7,021 nucleotides of DNA. Source: DAOVGU01 sp030637775 [NCBI: bacterium] (GTDB taxonomy: Bacteria > Ratteibacteria > UBA8468). The DNA lies in the NCBI GenBank assembly GCA_030637775.1, contig DAOWFY010000117.1:1-7021 (forward strand), read 5' to 3'. Made by a program: the position numbers and the translations under genes. Each line of letters begins with the position of its first letter. The stretch's first letter is position 1. The notes under the pieces are model-generated. The model was given only the letters and a program-made list of their open reading frames with translations. It was not told the DNA's origin and searched no databases. This document shows, piece after piece, positions 5,741 through 7,021 of this stretch.

Positions 5741-5990
5741 TATCAAAATTATTCCTCGGGCCCAAAAGGATCTTGACAGGCTCCACGGAAAACTTTTCAA
5801 TAATATAGAAGGTAAAATACATAGCTTAAAAGGCAATCCACGACCTCATGGTTGTGAAAAGTTAATCGAGGAAGAAGGGTATCGAGTCAGAGTAAGAGAT
5901 TATAGAATTCTCTATAGAATTGACGATAGAACCAAAACAATCTTTATCCATAGAGTCAGACACCGGCGTGAAGCATACCGCCAACTTTAA
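5733..5990 (+). CDS. RelE/ParE-superfamily toxin
   Basis: An 85-residue basic protein of normal RelE size. It begins YNIKIIPRAQKDLDRL (2-17), the typical beta strand and helix with conserved small and Asp/Leu positions. It then has NPRPHGCEKL (35-44), YRVRVRDYRILYRIDD (50-65) and a C-terminal IHRVRHRREAYR (72-83). The arginines in the YRVRV..YR segment, the later RVRHRR group and Tyr82 sit where RelE-type ribosome-dependent mRNA interferases carry catalytic residues, so mRNA cleavage on the ribosome is likelier than gyrase poisoning (ParE); this is inferred from motif resemblance. Translation is coupled to the antitoxin by an 8-bp overlap. No hairpin terminator is visible just behind its TAA. 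Confidence 0.88.
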   Translation: MYNIKIIPRAQKDLDRLHGKLFNNIEGKIHSLKGNPRPHGCEKLIEEEGYRVRVRDYRILYRIDDRTKTIFIHRVRHRREAYRQL

Positions 5991-6073
5991 TAAATTGTAT
6001 TATTAGAATCTTAACTTTTGGATTTTTCAACTCTAACCTCAATTTCATTTCTTTGGCCACATTATCCTCCCTT

Positions 6074-6107
6074 TTTTCGAACCAATAATTTATTATAACT
6101 TCGAAAA
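6074..6107. repeat. Inverted repeat TTTTCGAA / TTCGAAAA
   Basis: TTTTCGAA (6074-6081) and TTCGAAAA (6100-6107) are perfect 8-bp inverted copies around an 18-nt AT-rich loop that itself contains AATAATTTATT. It could be a weak bidirectional hairpin behind the toxin gene. In AT-rich DNA such an 8-bp match may be chance. Confidence 0.3.
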
Positions 6108-6110
6108 TGG

Positions 6111-6140
6111 GTGAAAATCAGTGAAAGAAAAAATCAGCGG
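6111..6140 (+). repeat. Short direct repeat AAAATCAG, period 16
   Basis: AAAATCAG occurs at 6114-6121 and 6130-6137, inside a stretch reading GTGAAAATCAGTG then AAAATCAGCGG. Similar GTGAAAATCAGTG tracts recur in non-coding DNA of other bacteria as far as I recall; this was not checked. It is short and may be a fragment of a dispersed repeat. Confidence 0.25.
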
Positions 6141-6199
6141 AATCTATTGTTAGACAAGGCTTTTTAGCGAATAGTGTGCCTTTCCTGAAAGTGGCTAAA

Positions 6200-6226
6200 T
6201 CGGTTTAGGGAACCAGTGCTCTATTC
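6200..6226 (-). other. Partial tRNA-Arg-like sequence
   Basis: This 27-nt segment matches the D-stem 3' half and anticodon arm of tRNA-Arg (5215-5241) at 21 of 27 positions, in the same orientation and without gaps. It keeps TAGAGCA, a 4-bp GGTT/AACC anticodon stem end and a CCT anticodon, but U33 is C and two outer stem pairs are changed. No acceptor, T arm or D-stem 5' half can be found around it, so it is not a functional tRNA. It may be an eroded duplication or a relic of integration at a tRNA gene. Confidence 0.4.
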
Positions 6227-6323
6227 AAACAAAATCTTGCATTCCGCCAGTTTCAATATCAAAGGGGAAGAGTATTGTAGAATCTGCCCCGTAGGTTATT
6301 CCATTACTGAAATTTTTACTTTT
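6225..6323 (-). pseudogene. Coding-like remnant ending before the tRNA-like fragment
   Basis: A 32-codon minus-strand frame runs from an in-frame TAG (6324-6326) to TGA (6225-6227) and contains ITYGADSTILFPFDIETGG. The STILFPF piece recalls the C-terminal STIIFPxP segment of slipin/stomatin (SPFH) proteins, but the match is short. There is no usable start or ribosome binding site. If real, it is the tail of a decayed gene; if not, a chance frame. Confidence 0.22.
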
Positions 6324-6405
6324 CTATCTTTTTATCTTTTCTCTCCTGAGAAAGGATAATATAAAATAAAAAAGTCAAATTGCGATACATCTTTGTTGCT
6401 CTTGC

Positions 6406-6486
6406 TCAATTACTCGCCATTGTTTCCATGTCCGAAGGAGAGCAATGGTTGATGAATTCACTTTTATAAGAAGTATCGGTCAACAA
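6406..6486 (-). CDS. Possible 26-codon ORF behind a perfect AGGAGG
   Basis: Just after the secretin stop, a perfect AGGAGG (6497-6502, minus strand) is followed 10 nt later by an in-frame TTG TTG and a 26-codon frame LLTDTSYKSEFINHCSPSDM... ending at TGA 6406. No ATG lies at a sensible distance. The peptide has no recognisable domain, membrane segment or signal. The strong ribosome binding site suggests that a gene once followed the secretin in the same operon and was lost. A real small protein is possible but weakly supported. Confidence 0.2.
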   Translation of the reverse strand: MLTDTSYKSEFINHCSPSDMETMASN

Positions 6487-6505
6487 TTTTTGTTCGCCTC
6501 CTCGC

Positions 6506-7021
6506 TCATTTTTTAATACTTTTCTCAGTAAGAATATGGGGGGTGATAAAGATGAGAAGGTCAGTTTTGCCTTCAGTGGTACTCCTCTTACCAAAGAGGT
6601 AACCCAAAATCGGGATTCTGCTGAGAAAAGGAATCCCGGTATTCCCTTTAATTTTATCCTCTTTTAAAAGACCACCGATGACAAGTGTTTGCCCGTCTTT
6701 TATCCTCACCTGCGTTGTGGCCCGACGCGTGGAGGTGACGGGCCATTCGGCATCCTGAAAACTTACCCATTCTACAATTTCGCTCACATCAGGGGTAACC
6801 TCCATCGTAATGTAACCGTCTTTATTAATGTGAGGGGTAACGGTAAGTTTGATCCCGATGTCCTTTTCCTCATAGCCGGTGACTGTCCAAGCGCTTGTGC
6901 CTCCAGTTCGCTCCACCAGTTCATACCGGGCAATAGGGACAACCTTTCCCACGATGATCTCTGCTGACTCATTATCGAGAACTGTGACTTGAGGGTTGGA
7001 GAGAAGATTACTTTTTCCACT
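6506..7021 (-). CDS. Secretin C-terminal domain (type IV pilus or type II secretion), cut by window edge
   Basis: The last 171 residues of an outer-membrane secretin, the gated ring through which pili or folded proteins leave the cell. The frame is open to the window edge (first codon 7019-7021), so the N-terminal domains and signal peptide lie outside. Visible are the secretin-core start LLSNPQVTVLDNESAEIIVG (6-25), VTPHINKDGYITMEVTPDVS (61-80), the TTQVRIKDGQTLVIGGL strand region (102-118) and the signature GIPFLSRIPILGYLFG (129-144), then TDLLIFITPHIL (153-164). It ends at TGA 6506-6508 without the C-terminal pilotin-binding extension of some GspD proteins. The compact core fits PilQ or GspD equally, and I see no neighbour that decides. 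Its presence implies an outer membrane. Confidence 0.93.
   Translation of the reverse strand, partial: SGKSNLLSNPQVTVLDNESAEIIVGKVVPIARYELVERTGGTSAWTVTGYEEKDIGIKLTVTPHINKDGYITMEVTPDVSEIVEWVSFQDAEWPVTSTRRATTQVRIKDGQTLVIGGLLKEDKIKGNTGIPFLSRIPILGYLFGKRSTTEGKTDLLIFITPHILTEKSIKK

Larger units (their letters stand above)
5991..6505. other. Convergent intergenic region without a convincing gene
   Basis: About 515 bp between the end of the toxin (plus) and the end of the secretin (minus). It is AT-rich and holds no ORF with a normal start and family resemblance. Small items are listed separately: a TTTTCGAA inverted repeat, a short AAAATCAG repeat, a tRNA-Arg-like fragment, a coding-like remnant and a 26-codon ORF behind an AGGAGG. 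No clear intrinsic terminator with a T-run was found for either converging gene. The mixture of decayed pieces suggests past insertion and erosion. Confidence 0.6.

Noticed and set aside
6111-6140. CRISPR-like array
   Set aside because: There are only two 8-bp copies with a period of 16, no regular spacers and no cas genes.
6417-6448. Imperfect hairpin CCATTG...CAATGG as a terminator of the secretin operon
   Set aside because: It has a long loop, a bulge, and no T-run on either strand.
6445-6516. 23-codon plus-strand ORF MVDEFTFIRS... with an upstream GGAG
   Set aside because: It is very short, antisense to the 3' end of the secretin, has no promoter or family resemblance, and the GGAG lies in an imperfect hairpin; chance is likelier.
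6784-7020. Minus-strand ORF of 78 codons at the right edge
   Set aside because: It is an out-of-frame shadow; the neighbouring minus-strand frame encodes an unbroken conserved secretin core up to the edge.

Overview
The window is moderately AT-rich bacterial DNA. The secretin at the right edge implies an outer membrane, so the host is probably a diderm. Nothing here fixes the phylum. Short repeat-like units at gene junctions, a ProB without a PUA domain, a stand-alone CoaC and pheS placed behind nadD suggest a lineage distant from the common model bacteria, perhaps an uncultivated one; this is inference.

From about 5304 down to 20 there is one compact minus-strand housekeeping block. A good sigma70-type promoter (5276-5304) drives tRNA-Arg(CCU), followed by a LipM-like octanoyltransferase, coaC, proB, proA, nadD and pheS. 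Most junctions overlap or abut: lipM/coaC by ATGA, coaC/proB by 11 bp, proA/nadD by 20 bp. I see no intrinsic terminator in the block, so tRNA and mRNA may share a transcript. It covers protein lipoylation, a coenzyme A step, the first two proline steps, an NAD step and phenylalanine charging. pheT is probably just off the left edge.

Two junctions, nadD-pheS and proB-proA, are built from related GTCATTCTG/CAGAATGAC repeat units that supply stop codons and translation-start surroundings. A third palindrome lies between the tRNA and lipM.

On the plus strand, 5462-5990 is a self-contained toxin-antitoxin module: near-consensus promoter, strong ribosome binding site, a ribbon-helix-helix-like antitoxin and a RelE/ParE-type toxin overlapping by 8 bp. 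It is preceded by a start-less coding-like remnant (5283-5423). It is followed by about 515 bp without a convincing gene, which holds a partial tRNA-Arg-like sequence (6200-6226), a second coding-like remnant and weak repeats. This looks like a small accessory patch beside a tRNA gene.

At the right edge is the C-terminal part of a minus-strand secretin (type IV pilus PilQ or type II secretion GspD family), cut by the window end.

I did not find a clearly new multi-gene system. The best leads are the repeat-built gene junctions, the cysteine-less CoaC, and the toxin-antitoxin module lying between a tRNA gene and a tRNA-like fragment.
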